Positions 1 to 11,023 of a stretch of DNA of 64,000 bases are shown here, in pieces. The stretch spans positions 91,448 to 155,447 of the forward strand of contig CALURG010000002.1 in the NCBI GenBank assembly GCA_944323115.1, given 5' to 3'. Position numbers and translations under genes: made by a program. Position 1 is the stretch's first letter; each line of letters starts with the position of its first letter. The notes under the pieces are model-generated. The model was not told the origin of the DNA, ran no database searches, and saw only the letters and a program-made list of their open reading frames with translations. This stretch comes from Candidatus Gastranaerophilales bacterium (GTDB lineage Bacteria > Cyanobacteriota > Vampirovibrionia > Gastranaerophilales > Gastranaerophilaceae).

Positions 1-2
1 AC

Positions 3-725
3 TGCAATAACGTTGAGTTGCTTAATATTGGTAGTATAAAGAAAGGTTCAATTATTTACAGAAATTTTGATGCTGAATTTTATAAAAACCTTGAGATGTC
101 AAAATTTCAAAGGAAAATACCTTTGTCGATAAGTGTTGACAATAAAGGTATTATATTTAAATCTTTTGGCTGTAACAGTGTCTATTATAAATTTTGCGAA
201 GAATTTGAAAAATCAAAAAACAATACAAAAGCTAAAGATAATATAAGAAAGCAGATTTCAAAACTCGGCTCTACTGAATTTGTTGCTGCAAAAGTTGATA
301 TTTCAGAAGATTTTGATTTATTTATACCCGTGTCAAAAATTAATGAGATAAGAAGGTTTTTGGTTAAATCTTTGCAACAGCTTTCTGAAAATAATTATAA
401 ACCCAACTTTAGAGATACCCAAGTAAAAAACATTGATTATCCTACGAAAATACTGAATTATTCTTATAATATTTCAAATAAAAAATCAAAAGATTTTTAT
501 GAGAAGTGCGGTTGCTTAGTAAATGAAATGTCTCCTGAGATTGAAAAGCCGAAAAATAAAATTAACCTTATGAAGACAAAACATTGCTTAAGAGACTTTG
601 CCGGTATTTGTTTGAAAAACTCAACGGACAAACGAAAATTGTTTCTTGCGGATGAGTTTGGCAACAAATTTCCTCTTGAATTTGACTGTAAGAAGTGTAT
701 TATGCTAATAAAAGAACCCGGATAA
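3..725 (+). CDS. U32 family peptidase, C-terminal part (cut by window edge)
   Basis: The reading frame is open to the left edge, so this is the 3' part of a longer gene; an internal TTG at 18 is probably not its start. The C-terminal third carries the ending typical of U32 collagenase-like peptidases of the long type with a DUF3656-like domain: a KTKHCLRD motif, then a block ending EFDCKKCIM, with cysteines that in this family may bind metal or a cluster. Relatives act in tRNA or rRNA hydroxylation (TrhP, RlhA) rather than proven proteolysis, so peptidase is only a family name. A strong hairpin terminator begins inside its last codons. The N-terminal part lies outside the window. Confidence 0.75.
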   Translation, partial: CNNVELLNIGSIKKGSIIYRNFDAEFYKNLEMSKFQRKIPLSISVDNKGIIFKSFGCNSVYYKFCEEFEKSKNNTKAKDNIRKQISKLGSTEFVAAKVDISEDFDLFIPVSKINEIRRFLVKSLQQLSENNYKPNFRDTQVKNIDYPTKILNYSYNISNKKSKDFYEKCGCLVNEMSPEIEKPKNKINLMKTKHCLRDFAGICLKNSTDKRKLFLADEFGNKFPLEFDCKKCIMLIKEPG

Positions 726-738
726 ACCGGGCTCTTTT
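710..738. terminator. Bidirectional intrinsic terminator between U32 gene and nusA
   Basis: An 11-12 bp stem (AAAAGA.CCCGG against CCGGG.TCTTTT) with a short ATAAA loop is flanked by A and T runs, so it can end transcription from both sides. It overlaps the U32 stop codon and lies about 25 bases past the nusA stop, between convergent genes. Confidence 0.85.
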
Positions 739-762
739 ATAATTTGTTAATGAAATTTGTTA

Positions 763-2010
763 TTATTCATTTTCATCAGAAGATTCTGTTTCTTCTTCAG
801 GAAGTTCTTCAACCATGTCTTCAGCATCTATACCGTATTCTTCTTCAACAATAGGCTCTTCATCGATGTCATCATTGACAGGAGGAATATCCGCATAATC
901 ATCTTCATTATGTTGTTCTTCTTCATACTGTGCTTGGTATGCAGCTTCTGCTTGAGCAGCTTGAGATTCATTTTTGATATCAATTTTCCAGCCTGTCAAT
1001 TTGTGTGCGAGTCTGACATTTTGACCTTCTCTGCCAATTGCAAGACTAAGCTGGTCATCCGGTACGATTACTAGTGCTTCGTGTGCATTTTCATCGTCAG
1101 CAAGAATGTCAACGGAAATAATTCTTGCCGGAGAAAGAGCATTTACGATATATTCTACTGGGTCTTCAGACCATCTTACAATATCAATCTTTTCATTCTT
1201 CAGCTCACCCACTATTGTCTGAATTCTTGAGCCTCTGGGACCTATGCAGGCACCGACTGAATCAATCTCAGGGTCATTTGAGTGAACTGCCAATTTTGTT
1301 CTGTATCCTGCTTCTCTGGCAATTGATTTTATTTCAACGATACCGTCTTCAATTTCAGGAACTTCCAGTTCAAACAACTCTCTAACTATTTCAGCGTGAG
1401 CGTGTGAGACAATTACTTGAGGGAGTCTGTTTGTTTCTTTAACGTTTAGAACAAATACTCTTATCCTGTTACCCGGTTTGTAGTATTCGCCAGGTATTTG
1501 TTCTCTGAACGGAAGTATAGCATCGGTTTTCCCGATATTAACAAAGACATTTCTGTTTTCGACACGTTGAATTATACCTGTTGTCAAAGTGCCTTTCTTT
1601 TCCATAAATTCGTCCAGAACCAGTTTTCTTTCAGCTTCTCTGATTCTTTGAGTAATAACTTGTTTTGCTGCTTGTGCAGCGATACGTCCAAAGTTTTCAG
1701 GAGTAACTTCAATTTTTACTTCATCTTCAAGCTCAACTTCATCATCAATCTCTTTTGCATCATCGAGCGAAATTTCAAGATTTTCATCTTCAACTTTATC
1801 TACTACAAGCTTGGTTCTAAAAACACCGATTTCGCCGGAAATTTCATCTAAAATAGCTTCCACATTAGGTGCTTCTTTAACTTTTATATGTTTTTTATAA
1901 GCAGCTACAAGAGCATCTTTTAAAGAGTCAATAATGACCTCTTTTGATATGCCTTTTTCTCTTTCAAGTTCTTCCGTAGCCTCAAAAAGTGCTGTACCGA
2001 TTTTAATCAT
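763..2010 (-). CDS. nusA: Transcription elongation/termination factor NusA
   Basis: NusA binds RNA polymerase and nascent RNA and governs pausing, termination and antitermination. The 415 residues show the N-terminal polymerase-binding domain (about 1-125), an S1 domain (about 130-200), and two KH domains containing CIGPRGSRIQ and LAIGREGQNVRLA. A strongly acidic tail rich in Glu and Asp follows from about residue 350. There are no E. coli-type C-terminal acidic repeat domains, as in Gram-positive and cyanobacterial NusA. ATG has an AGGAGA site upstream. It lies directly downstream of rimP, as in most bacteria; infB, often the next gene, is absent. Confidence 0.97.
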   Translation of the reverse strand: MIKIGTALFEATEELEREKGISKEVIIDSLKDALVAAYKKHIKVKEAPNVEAILDEISGEIGVFRTKLVVDKVEDENLEISLDDAKEIDDEVELEDEVKIEVTPENFGRIAAQAAKQVITQRIREAERKLVLDEFMEKKGTLTTGIIQRVENRNVFVNIGKTDAILPFREQIPGEYYKPGNRIRVFVLNVKETNRLPQVIVSHAHAEIVRELFELEVPEIEDGIVEIKSIAREAGYRTKLAVHSNDPEIDSVGACIGPRGSRIQTIVGELKNEKIDIVRWSEDPVEYIVNALSPARIISVDILADDENAHEALVIVPDDQLSLAIGREGQNVRLAHKLTGWKIDIKNESQAAQAEAAYQAQYEEEQHNEDDYADIPPVNDDIDEEPIVEEEYGIDAEDMVEELPEEETESSDENE

Positions 2011-2030
2011 GTTTTTCTCCTGTATTTAAT

Positions 2031-2519
2031 TTATATATCATCAATGTGTAATTGTACTCTGTGTATTTTGTCTTTTGGTATTAAGTATTCTTTTTTGTCA
2101 TCCAGCTTTTCAACCGTCAATCCTTGCTCCGGGTCAAAATCTATAATTTTAGCTAAAAATTGTTTTTCATCTATACCTTCAATTTGGCTTTTTAATTTGA
2201 TATTAATACTTTTGCCTTTGAAAATAAGATATTCTTTATCTGATTTAATTTTTCTATCAAGACCCGGTGAACTTACTTCAAGGTAAAATTTCACAGGGAC
2301 AATGTCGTCCAAAAAAGGATTCAAGCTTCTTGAAACATTTTCACAGTCATCAAGTGTCACACCGCTTTCTTTATACAAAAATATTCTTAAAAACCATTTC
2401 CCTGATTCTTTTGTAAAATCAATTTCAATAGGAATTGCTCCATACCTCATGGCTGTATTTTCTACAAGAGGTATAAGTTTTTGTAATATTTCATTTTTAT
2501 TAAAATGTTTTTGTTCCAT
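2031..2519 (-). CDS. rimP: Ribosome maturation factor RimP
   Basis: RimP assists maturation of the 30S subunit. The 162-residue protein has the usual two-domain size and the conserved central stretch VSSPGLDRKI (about residues 90-100), with VTLDDCENVSR before it. The start has an AGGAG site. It is 20 bases upstream of nusA and certainly co-transcribed with it. A hairpin with a T-run lies between the likely promoter and the start, see the terminator at 2567-2593, which suggests possible premature termination in the leader. Confidence 0.95.
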   Translation of the reverse strand: MEQKHFNKNEILQKLIPLVENTAMRYGAIPIEIDFTKESGKWFLRIFLYKESGVTLDDCENVSRSLNPFLDDIVPVKFYLEVSSPGLDRKIKSDKEYLIFKGKSINIKLKSQIEGIDEKQFLAKIIDFDPEQGLTVEKLDDKKEYLIPKDKIHRVQLHIDDI

Positions 2520-2566
2520 AATAACTCCTGCAATGAAATATAACCTTTATTTGGTATTTTAAGAAA

Positions 2567-2593
2567 AAAAGAAACGGTTTGGCCGTTTCTTTT
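2567..2593 (-). terminator. Terminator-like hairpin in rimP-nusA leader region
   Basis: An 11-bp perfect stem (AAAAGAAACGG / CCGTTTCTTTT) has a 5-base loop. Read on the minus strand it is followed by a run of seven T, then CTT, about 50 bases before the rimP start. No minus-strand gene upstream needs it, so it may be an attenuator in the rimP-nusA leader. On the plus strand the T-run is shorter. Confidence 0.55.
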
Positions 2594-2673
2594 ATGTATT
2601 TATAATATCATTAAATAAAAAATTTTCAATATAAATATTAATTTCTTTAATGTTTACACTATTTATAAATAAG

Positions 2674-2701
2674 TAGACTAACAAATTTGATGAGTTATAA
2701 T
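2674..2701 (+). promoter_or_regulatory. Putative sigma70-type promoter for the YcsF-like gene
   Basis: A perfect TATAAT lies at 2696-2701, with TAGACT at 2674-2679 as a weak -35 (spacing 16). It is about 45 bases upstream of the ATG at 2745, and a GGGAG lies between. Confidence 0.4.
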
Positions 2702-2744
2702 TTATGTAGTAAAAATAGATTTTTGGGAGTTGTAATACATTTAG

Positions 2745-3518
2745 ATGGAAGATATTAAAAAGAAAAATATTGATTTTAATCTGGATATAGCACAAACTCA
2801 GACTTTAGAGTCAATGGATAAAATATTTGAACTTGTTGATCTTGTAAGTTCAGTAAATATATCATGCGGATTTCATGCCGGATGTCCGTTGAGTATGAAA
2901 AAAGCTATTGAATATTGCAAGTTTAAAAATAAGGTCATTGGTGCACATATTGGATTTCCTGCAAATTTTGATATGTCACATGCAGAATCAAAAGAGATGA
3001 TCGAATCATTGGTTTTGTACCAGCTGGGTGCAATTTCTGCTTTTGCAAAAGCCAATAGTTTAAATATTGAACACGTAAGACCGCATGGCGATATGTACAG
3101 ACTTGCAGCACAGAATCTTGAATTTTCTGAGAATATAGCATCTTCAATAAAAAAATTCAGCAAATGGTTAATTTATTTTGGTGCTGCCGGAGAAATTCTT
3201 GAAGAAGCCGGGAAGAATGCCGGTATAAATGTTGCACATGAGGTCCATTTAAATAAAGTGTATAAAAGTTCTTCTTCAATAGATTTTGACCAAAAGAATA
3301 TTGAAGATACCGGTTTAGAGCTTATGAGACTGAGACGGTTGCTAAATCTTTCAGAAATTGATATTTTTGACGGTACGTATTCAAAAATTAATTATGATAC
3401 CGTACATTTTAGCTGTGAAGCTAAAAATATTTCTGAACTGCTTAATGAAGCTGGAAAATTGATTACACCTAAGCCTGTTAGCTACAATAAGGCTGCTCTT
3501 TCAGGCTGGGTTGAATAA
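2745..3518 (+). CDS. LamB/YcsF (PxpA-like) family protein, divergent
   Basis: Family members (PxpA) are the A subunit of ATP-dependent 5-oxoprolinase, which opens pyroglutamate to glutamate together with PxpB and PxpC. Visible hallmarks are DFNLDIAQ near the N terminus (usual form D-N-D-GE), NISCGFHAG (about 39-47), IGAHIGFP and HVRPHGDMY. Length (257) fits the family. The usual acidic residue after the first motif is replaced, and no pxpB or pxpC is nearby, so oxoprolinase activity is uncertain. The next gene, yvcK, follows after 36 bases on the same strand. Family membership is firm; the function is not. Confidence 0.75.
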   Translation: MEDIKKKNIDFNLDIAQTQTLESMDKIFELVDLVSSVNISCGFHAGCPLSMKKAIEYCKFKNKVIGAHIGFPANFDMSHAESKEMIESLVLYQLGAISAFAKANSLNIEHVRPHGDMYRLAAQNLEFSENIASSIKKFSKWLIYFGAAGEILEEAGKNAGINVAHEVHLNKVYKSSSSIDFDQKNIEDTGLELMRLRRLLNLSEIDIFDGTYSKINYDTVHFSCEAKNISELLNEAGKLITPKPVSYNKAALSGWVE

Positions 3519-3554
3519 AACAATTATATTAAAATAAAAAAATAGGAGATTATT

Positions 3555-4877
3555 TTGAAAAATTTTTCATACAAAATAAGAATACCAAAAGATGCTGGAT
3601 GGCTGCTTCCGGGTTTACAAGTTAAACGCTGGTTTGGCTTAATCATTGTAGGTACAATTATCGGCCTTTTAGGGTTGTGTGTTATTTTTAATATGAAACC
3701 CGTGTATTTTGCAGTAGGTATATTAAAATATATTGCTGTCACAGTTAACCAAGATTTGCTTGGTGTCATTCTTGTCCTTTTGGGTACTTATATTTTTCTG
3801 TTAGGTTGGAAAAATACCAACTACTCTATCCTTGATTTAAATCAAGACAGAGACAGACATGCATTGTTGGAATCTTTGTATAAAAGAAGAAAATTAAATT
3901 ATGGCCCCAAAATAGTCGCAGTTGGCGGCGGTACCGGTCTTTCAACTATGCTTAAAGGGATAAAAAAGATTACAAATAATATCACTGCTGTTGTCACTGT
4001 CGGTGATGACGGCGGCAGCTCCGGAAGATTGAGACATGAAATGGGAATTCTTCCTCCCGGTGATATAAGAAACTGTATTGCAGCTTTAGCCGATGATGAG
4101 GATTTGGTTACAAAGTTGTTTCAATACAGGTTCAAAATCGGTGAAGGCCTTGAAGGTCACAGCTTTGGCAACTTGTTTTTAACTGCTTTGTGTTCAATTA
4201 CAGGTAATATGGTGCGTGCAGTACAAGAATCTTCAAAGGTTCTTAATATTCGCGGAAGAGTTCTGCCCTCTACTTTAGATGACATGAAACTGGCTGCGGA
4301 AATGGATGACGGCTCAATAATCGAAGGTGAATCTAATATACCGGAATCAGGCAAAAAAATTAAAAGACTCTTTACGCAGCCTGCAAATTGTAAGGCTTTG
4401 CCTGAAGTAATCAAAGCAATAAAAGAAGCGGATCTTATTATTTTAGGGCCGGGCAGTCTTTATACAAGTGTCATTCCCAACCTTTTAATTAAAGATATAG
4501 CTTCTGCTATTTCAAAATCAAAGGCAAAAAAAATCTATGTATGTAATATTATGACTCAGCCCGGAGAAACAACGGGATATACAGCTTCGCAGCATATTCA
4601 AGCAATCTTGGATCATTCAGGATACCCTAATATGATGGATGCTGTTCTTGTAAACAATTCGTTACCCGAGGATTTGTCTCCAGACTATGAAAAATCAAAT
4701 TCATACCCCGTCGTTGTTGATATTTCAGAAATTAAAGCAAAAAATATTAATGTTGTCAGCACAAGGTTGTATGAAGAAAATGAACAAAAATTTGTACGCC
4801 ACAGTCCGTCCAGATTAGCAAGAGCAATAGGATACTGGTACAAAAAACAAATAAAAAACAAGGACAAAAAGAAATAA
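3555..4877 (+). CDS. yvcK: YvcK/CofD-like protein with N-terminal membrane anchor
   Basis: YvcK proteins bind UDP-sugars and are needed for normal cell shape and growth on gluconeogenic carbon in Gram-positives; they share the CofD fold but are not known to make F420. The core starts near residue 118 with AVGGGTGLSTMLKG, then VTVGDDGGSSGRLR, PPGDIRN and EGHSFGNLFL. About 115 extra N-terminal residues contain two hydrophobic helices (about 28-50 and 58-82), so the enzyme-like domain should sit on the inner face of the membrane. The start is TTG, with AGGAG six to seven bases upstream. panB follows after 21 bases. Confidence 0.9.
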   Translation: MKNFSYKIRIPKDAGWLLPGLQVKRWFGLIIVGTIIGLLGLCVIFNMKPVYFAVGILKYIAVTVNQDLLGVILVLLGTYIFLLGWKNTNYSILDLNQDRDRHALLESLYKRRKLNYGPKIVAVGGGTGLSTMLKGIKKITNNITAVVTVGDDGGSSGRLRHEMGILPPGDIRNCIAALADDEDLVTKLFQYRFKIGEGLEGHSFGNLFLTALCSITGNMVRAVQESSKVLNIRGRVLPSTLDDMKLAAEMDDGSIIEGESNIPESGKKIKRLFTQPANCKALPEVIKAIKEADLIILGPGSLYTSVIPNLLIKDIASAISKSKAKKIYVCNIMTQPGETTGYTASQHIQAILDHSGYPNMMDAVLVNNSLPEDLSPDYEKSNSYPVVVDISEIKAKNINVVSTRLYEENEQKFVRHSPSRLARAIGYWYKKQIKNKDKKK

Positions 4878-4898
4878 AGTTTAAATAAGGATATAGCT

Positions 4899-5756
4899 AT
4901 GTCTGTAGAAGTTAAATTTAGACCTATTACGGTTGATACATTTGCAAAAAAGAAACAAAATAACGAAAAAATTACAATGCTTACGGCGTATGACTGTTCT
5001 ACCGCAAAATACTTTGATGAGGCAGGTATAGACAGTATATTGGTCGGCGATTCGGTCGGGATGGTTGTTCTTGGGTATGAGTCTACAACTTTGGTAAACA
5101 TGAATGATATGAAAGTCTTTACTGCGGCTGTTTCAAGAGGAGCAAAAAGATGTTTGGTCGTTGCTGACATGCCTTTTATGAGTTATCACACAACTGTTGC
5201 TGAGGCTGTTAAAAATGCAGGTGAGTTAATAAAAGAAGGCGCATCTGCTGTTAAATTAGAAGGTGCAAATGATTATATCATAGATGTCGTCAAACGTTGT
5301 GTAGAAAGCGGAATACCCGTTGTAGGTCATCTTGGATTTACTCCTCAGTATTTAAATGTTCTCGGTGGTTACAAAGTACAAGGTAAAACTGCCGATAAAA
5401 CGCTTTTTATTCTCAATCAAGCAAAAAAACTTGAAGAGGCAGGTGCATTTGCAGTTGTACTGGAAATGGTTCCCGAAGAATCGGCAAAATATATTACTGA
5501 AAATTTGAATATACCGACAATCGGCATTGGTGCTGGAAGGTATACAAACGGACAGGTACTTGTTGCTGATGATATACTTGGTAAATTTTCTGATTTCAAA
5601 CCAAAATTTGCCAGACGCTATGCTGATTTAAAATCAGTAATAAAAAATGCTTGTGAATCATACATAAATGATGTTAAATCAGGAAAATTTCCTGATGAAT
5701 CTGAAATTTTTCACTTAGATGAACAAGCCAGTGCAGAATTAAAGGAGCAAAAATAA
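4899..5756 (+). CDS. panB: 3-methyl-2-oxobutanoate hydroxymethyltransferase PanB
   Basis: PanB transfers a hydroxymethyl group from methylene-tetrahydrofolate to ketoisovalerate, the first committed step to pantothenate. The sequence has MLTAYDCSTAKYFDEAG, the metal-binding region DSVGMVVLGYEST, VKLEGA, and GHLGFTPQ. Length 285 is a little longer than the usual 265 because of a C-terminal tail. It is followed with one base between by panC, so the two are translated together, and coaX, the next step to CoA, is elsewhere in the window at 19.4 kb. Confidence 0.97.
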   Translation: MSVEVKFRPITVDTFAKKKQNNEKITMLTAYDCSTAKYFDEAGIDSILVGDSVGMVVLGYESTTLVNMNDMKVFTAAVSRGAKRCLVVADMPFMSYHTTVAEAVKNAGELIKEGASAVKLEGANDYIIDVVKRCVESGIPVVGHLGFTPQYLNVLGGYKVQGKTADKTLFILNQAKKLEEAGAFAVVLEMVPEESAKYITENLNIPTIGIGAGRYTNGQVLVADDILGKFSDFKPKFARRYADLKSVIKNACESYINDVKSGKFPDESEIFHLDEQASAELKEQK

Positions 5757-5757
5757 A

Positions 5758-6618
5758 TTGAGTATTCTTGTTGTAAACAAAATTGATGAAATTCGTAATG
5801 TTATAAAAAATTATAGAAATCAAGGCAAATCAGTTTCTCTTGTGCCGACAATGGGATGTTTACACGAAGGGCATAAGTCGCTTATTAAAAAGGCACATGA
5901 ATTGGCTGATATCACTGTTGTGTCGGTTTTTGTAAACCCTATACAATTTTGTCCCGGTGAAGATTACGACAAATATCCAAGAACACTCGATGCTGACAAG
6001 ATTGCAGCCGAATCTGCGGGTGCGGATATTATTTTTGCACCATCTGTTAATGAAATGTATCCAAATATGCAGAAATTTTCCGATTTGACAATAGTTACAC
6101 CGCCTTTTGAATTAACTGATATAATGTGCGGTAAATCAAGAGTAGGGCATTTTGACGGTGTAGAAACTGTCGTTACAAAATTGTTCAATATTGTGCAGCC
6201 TGATTATGCTTGTTTTGGAAAAAAAGATATCCAGCAGTTATTCTTAATAAAAAAAATGGTGGCAGATTTGAATATACCGGTTCAAATTGTTGACTGCCCT
6301 CTTGTCAGAGAAGACAGCGGACTTGCATTAAGTTCAAGGAATAAATATCTTTCAGAGGCTGACCGTATTGCTGCTGTTTCAATAAGCAAATCATTGAGTG
6401 CAATAAAATCTGCTTGTGAGTCAGGTATAAAAGATATTAAAAAATTATTGGATTTATGTATTGCAAATCTGGACAAAAAAATTGATTTGGAATATTTAGA
6501 ATTTGTTGACAAAAATACTTTTAAAAAAATTGATGTGCTAAATGGTCCGATTATATGTGCAATTGCTGCAAGAATCGGAGCAGTCAGATTAATAGATAAT
6601 ATCGAACTTGAGGTGTAG
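5758..6618 (+). CDS. panC: Pantothenate synthetase PanC
   Basis: PanC condenses pantoate with beta-alanine using ATP. Motifs seen are PTMGCLHEGHKSLI (ATP-binding HIGH-like), NPIQFCPGEDYDKYPRT, and the KDIQQ and LALSSRN segments. The start is TTG, with AAAGGAG inside the last codons of panB, one base after the panB stop. Length 286 is normal. No panD (aspartate decarboxylase) is in the window. Confidence 0.97.
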   Translation: MSILVVNKIDEIRNVIKNYRNQGKSVSLVPTMGCLHEGHKSLIKKAHELADITVVSVFVNPIQFCPGEDYDKYPRTLDADKIAAESAGADIIFAPSVNEMYPNMQKFSDLTIVTPPFELTDIMCGKSRVGHFDGVETVVTKLFNIVQPDYACFGKKDIQQLFLIKKMVADLNIPVQIVDCPLVREDSGLALSSRNKYLSEADRIAAVSISKSLSAIKSACESGIKDIKKLLDLCIANLDKKIDLEYLEFVDKNTFKKIDVLNGPIICAIAARIGAVRLIDNIELEV

Positions 6619-7545
6619 ATGGCTTTTAAATCATTAGATAAGATTTTTAGTGAATTAAAAAAAATATTATCTGTAATAGCATTGAGCTTTATTGCTATGT
6701 CTTTGTTTATGTTTATCTATTGGCTTTTGTACAGTGCCAAAATGGATCTTCCGGACTGGCTTAACTCATTTGCCTGGACAGTAATTGACTTTTTTGCAAA
6801 AGGATTAAAAACAACTAAGTCTTATTCAGAAATCGTTGATATTTTACCTGTCTTATGTTCTGTGATTTTTGGTGTTCTTACATATATTGTAAATTGTCTT
6901 AATTTATTTACAGAAAATATGCATGAAAAATATAAAAAGTCTGTTATTGATTACAGAACAAAACTTGAAAATAAAATTAACTCAGACCTGCATAAAGACT
7001 TTTTAAAAGACTTAAAAAAATCATCTTTTATGCTGATTAAACTAAAAATCGAAGTTATTAAGAAAGAATCATATCTAAGCGAGTATTCTGAAGAGAAAAT
7101 CGATGCTAACCAAATCAGAAATGAAATTGAAAAAAATATACTGATGTCTGTGCCGTCTGAATCAATACAAAACAAAGGCAGATCTGACGAAGGTGTTTAT
7201 TTCTTGTTATCAGATTTTTCTGAGTCAAAAGCTTTCTTTGCTTCTTTAGTAAAGATTTCATCAAAACTTATAAAAGAAAAAATTGAATCCAGATTAAATA
7301 TAAATTTTTATTGTGGTGTCGAATTGTTTGAAAATATTTCACAATTTGAAGAAAAATCAAAATATCTTGATAAGGTTTTAGAACTTAGAATACCAAACAA
7401 AATTATAATTACTCCAAAGTATAAACTTTATTTTGACAATTTATACTCCTCTTATTTTAATTTTAATGTTCAAGGCGAATATAGTCTAAGTGAAAATCAA
7501 GATAGCGGAAAAAATATTATGCTTTACTCTATGCAAAGCAAATGA
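6619..7545 (+). CDS. Unknown two-helix membrane protein following panC
   Basis: I do not recognise this 308-residue protein. Its ATG directly abuts the panC stop and uses a GAGGTG site, so it is translationally coupled to panBC. Two hydrophobic helices lie at about 15-37 and 74-96. The rest (about 100-308) is lysine-rich, predicted cytoplasmic and soluble. A stretch near 205-290 (an SRLN segment, then KYLDKVLELRIPNKIIITPKYK) vaguely recalls the C-terminal half of class III nucleotide cyclase domains, but the metal-binding aspartates are not evident; this is a guess. It is convergent with the decarboxylase-like gene. Confidence 0.7.
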   Translation: MAFKSLDKIFSELKKILSVIALSFIAMSLFMFIYWLLYSAKMDLPDWLNSFAWTVIDFFAKGLKTTKSYSEIVDILPVLCSVIFGVLTYIVNCLNLFTENMHEKYKKSVIDYRTKLENKINSDLHKDFLKDLKKSSFMLIKLKIEVIKKESYLSEYSEEKIDANQIRNEIEKNILMSVPSESIQNKGRSDEGVYFLLSDFSESKAFFASLVKISSKLIKEKIESRLNINFYCGVELFENISQFEEKSKYLDKVLELRIPNKIIITPKYKLYFDNLYSSYFNFNVQGEYSLSENQDSGKNIMLYSMQSK

Positions 7546-7548
7546 TAT

Positions 7549-8922
7549 TTATTCTGGAATGATTTTAAAAGAATTATGATTCAACGTATTTGACGAATAT
7601 TCAACAATATCTTTTGTCAAAACTTCGCCCGGTAAAACAATTGGAATACCCGGAGGGTAAGCACTAATTACTTCTGCTGATATTTGACTTACAGCAGAAT
7701 CAGATTTTTCCGATTCTATTTCTGATGAATTTTTAAAATAAGCTTCTCTGGGTGTGTACATTTGTTTCGGCAATTTATACTTAAAATCGTTAATCTTAAT
7801 TTTAATGTTATTTGTTTTGAAAGAATTTAATGCATTTTTTAAAGTATCAAGCTTTGAATTTTCTGTTCCGATACCTGTTAAAAAAAGCATAGCTGAACTG
7901 TTTGAAAACTCTTCCTCAATTAAATATTTATTATTAAGTATTTCACATGCTTCAATACCCGAATATCCTTTTATTTTTATCAGCAATTTAGTTGGGTCAT
8001 TGTACCCTGTGTAGACGGAAATATTCGGATTTAAAGTTTCTTTAAATCTTTTTACAGCCTCAAGCAGCTCTTGAACTTTCTTTGCACCGGCCGAAGAAGC
8101 TAAAAATTTAACAGTAGCTTCTACTGCAAGCATCAAAGGATATGAAGGTGATGTAGTTGATATAATATTCAAAGATTCTTGGACTTTAGAAATATCAATT
8201 TTTGTATCTTTTGCTATATGCAGTAATGCACATGGATTCGGTGCACCGGCTGTTTTGTGCAGTGACTGAACAGAAGCATCAGCACCGGAAAGTACAGCCG
8301 GTTTAGTCTGAAATCCACCAAAATTTAAAAGAGCACCATGTGCTTCATCTACTATGAGGACAATATTGTGCTTTTGACATATGTCAGATATTGCTTTTAT
8401 ATCGCTGAATACACCCTCATATGTAGGGGAAGTCATTATCAATGCTTTAATGCTTCTTTCTGATTTAATGATTTCTTCAACATTTTTTGGATTTATACTT
8501 GAAAATATTGACCATTTTTTGTCATATTCCGGCATAAACCAAATAGGGACTGCTCCCGAGAGTACAAGCCCGTTATAAACGCTAACATGTGAATTTCTGG
8601 CAATAAGAACTTTATCACCGGGACGTAATACAGAAAGCATTAGTGCAACAATACCCGAACTGGAACCGTTCGTTAAAATAAAAGATTGTTTGGTTTTATA
8701 AATATTTGAAATATTATTTTGAAGCTCTTTTAATATTCCGGTTGGAGCTCTAAGATTGTCAAAGCCTTCAATTTCTGAAAAATCGCATTTAAAATATTTT
8801 TCACCAAGCATTTCCTTGAGTTGCGGAATTAAAAATTCTCCAAGTGAATGGGAGGGGGTAGTAAAAAGAATTTTGTCTTTATGATTTATATGATAATCTT
8901 TAATTTTGTTTATAATACTCAT
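7549..8922 (-). CDS. Orn/Lys/Arg decarboxylase-family PLP enzyme
   Basis: Fold type I PLP enzyme of the small, Bacillus SpeA/YaaO-like decarboxylase group, likely arginine, lysine or ornithine decarboxylation for polyamine synthesis. Seen: TTPSHSLGEF at the start, TNGSSSGIVALM, VDEAHGALLNFG, and the PLP lysine in SVQSLHKTAG. The C-terminal domain includes the PPGIPIVLPGE stretch typical of this group. ATG at 8922 is chosen because family proteins begin close to this HxxP-like motif; an upstream in-frame start at 8994 adds 24 hydrophobic residues and would overlap ligA. No clear ribosome site precedes it. The substrate cannot be read from sequence. Confidence 0.88.
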   Translation of the reverse strand: MSIINKIKDYHINHKDKILFTTPSHSLGEFLIPQLKEMLGEKYFKCDFSEIEGFDNLRAPTGILKELQNNISNIYKTKQSFILTNGSSSGIVALMLSVLRPGDKVLIARNSHVSVYNGLVLSGAVPIWFMPEYDKKWSIFSSINPKNVEEIIKSERSIKALIMTSPTYEGVFSDIKAISDICQKHNIVLIVDEAHGALLNFGGFQTKPAVLSGADASVQSLHKTAGAPNPCALLHIAKDTKIDISKVQESLNIISTTSPSYPLMLAVEATVKFLASSAGAKKVQELLEAVKRFKETLNPNISVYTGYNDPTKLLIKIKGYSGIEACEILNNKYLIEEEFSNSSAMLFLTGIGTENSKLDTLKNALNSFKTNNIKIKINDFKYKLPKQMYTPREAYFKNSSEIESEKSDSAVSQISAEVISAYPPGIPIVLPGEVLTKDIVEYSSNTLNHNSFKIIPE

Positions 8923-8944
8923 GTTTGACGTAATTTTGTTGTAA

Positions 8945-10993
<2,049 letters not shown>

Positions 10994-11023
10994 AGCCTAT
11001 TTAAGAAGGTAATTTAGAAACAT

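Noticed and set aside
757..1074. Plus-strand frames opposite nusA
   Set aside because: They are antisense shadows of the strongly conserved nusA coding sequence; products are Phe/Ile-rich and resemble nothing.
2592..2795. Minus-strand frame in the rimP upstream gap
   Set aside because: Composition is that of random AT-rich DNA, it has no ribosome site, and it overlaps the start of the YcsF-like gene.
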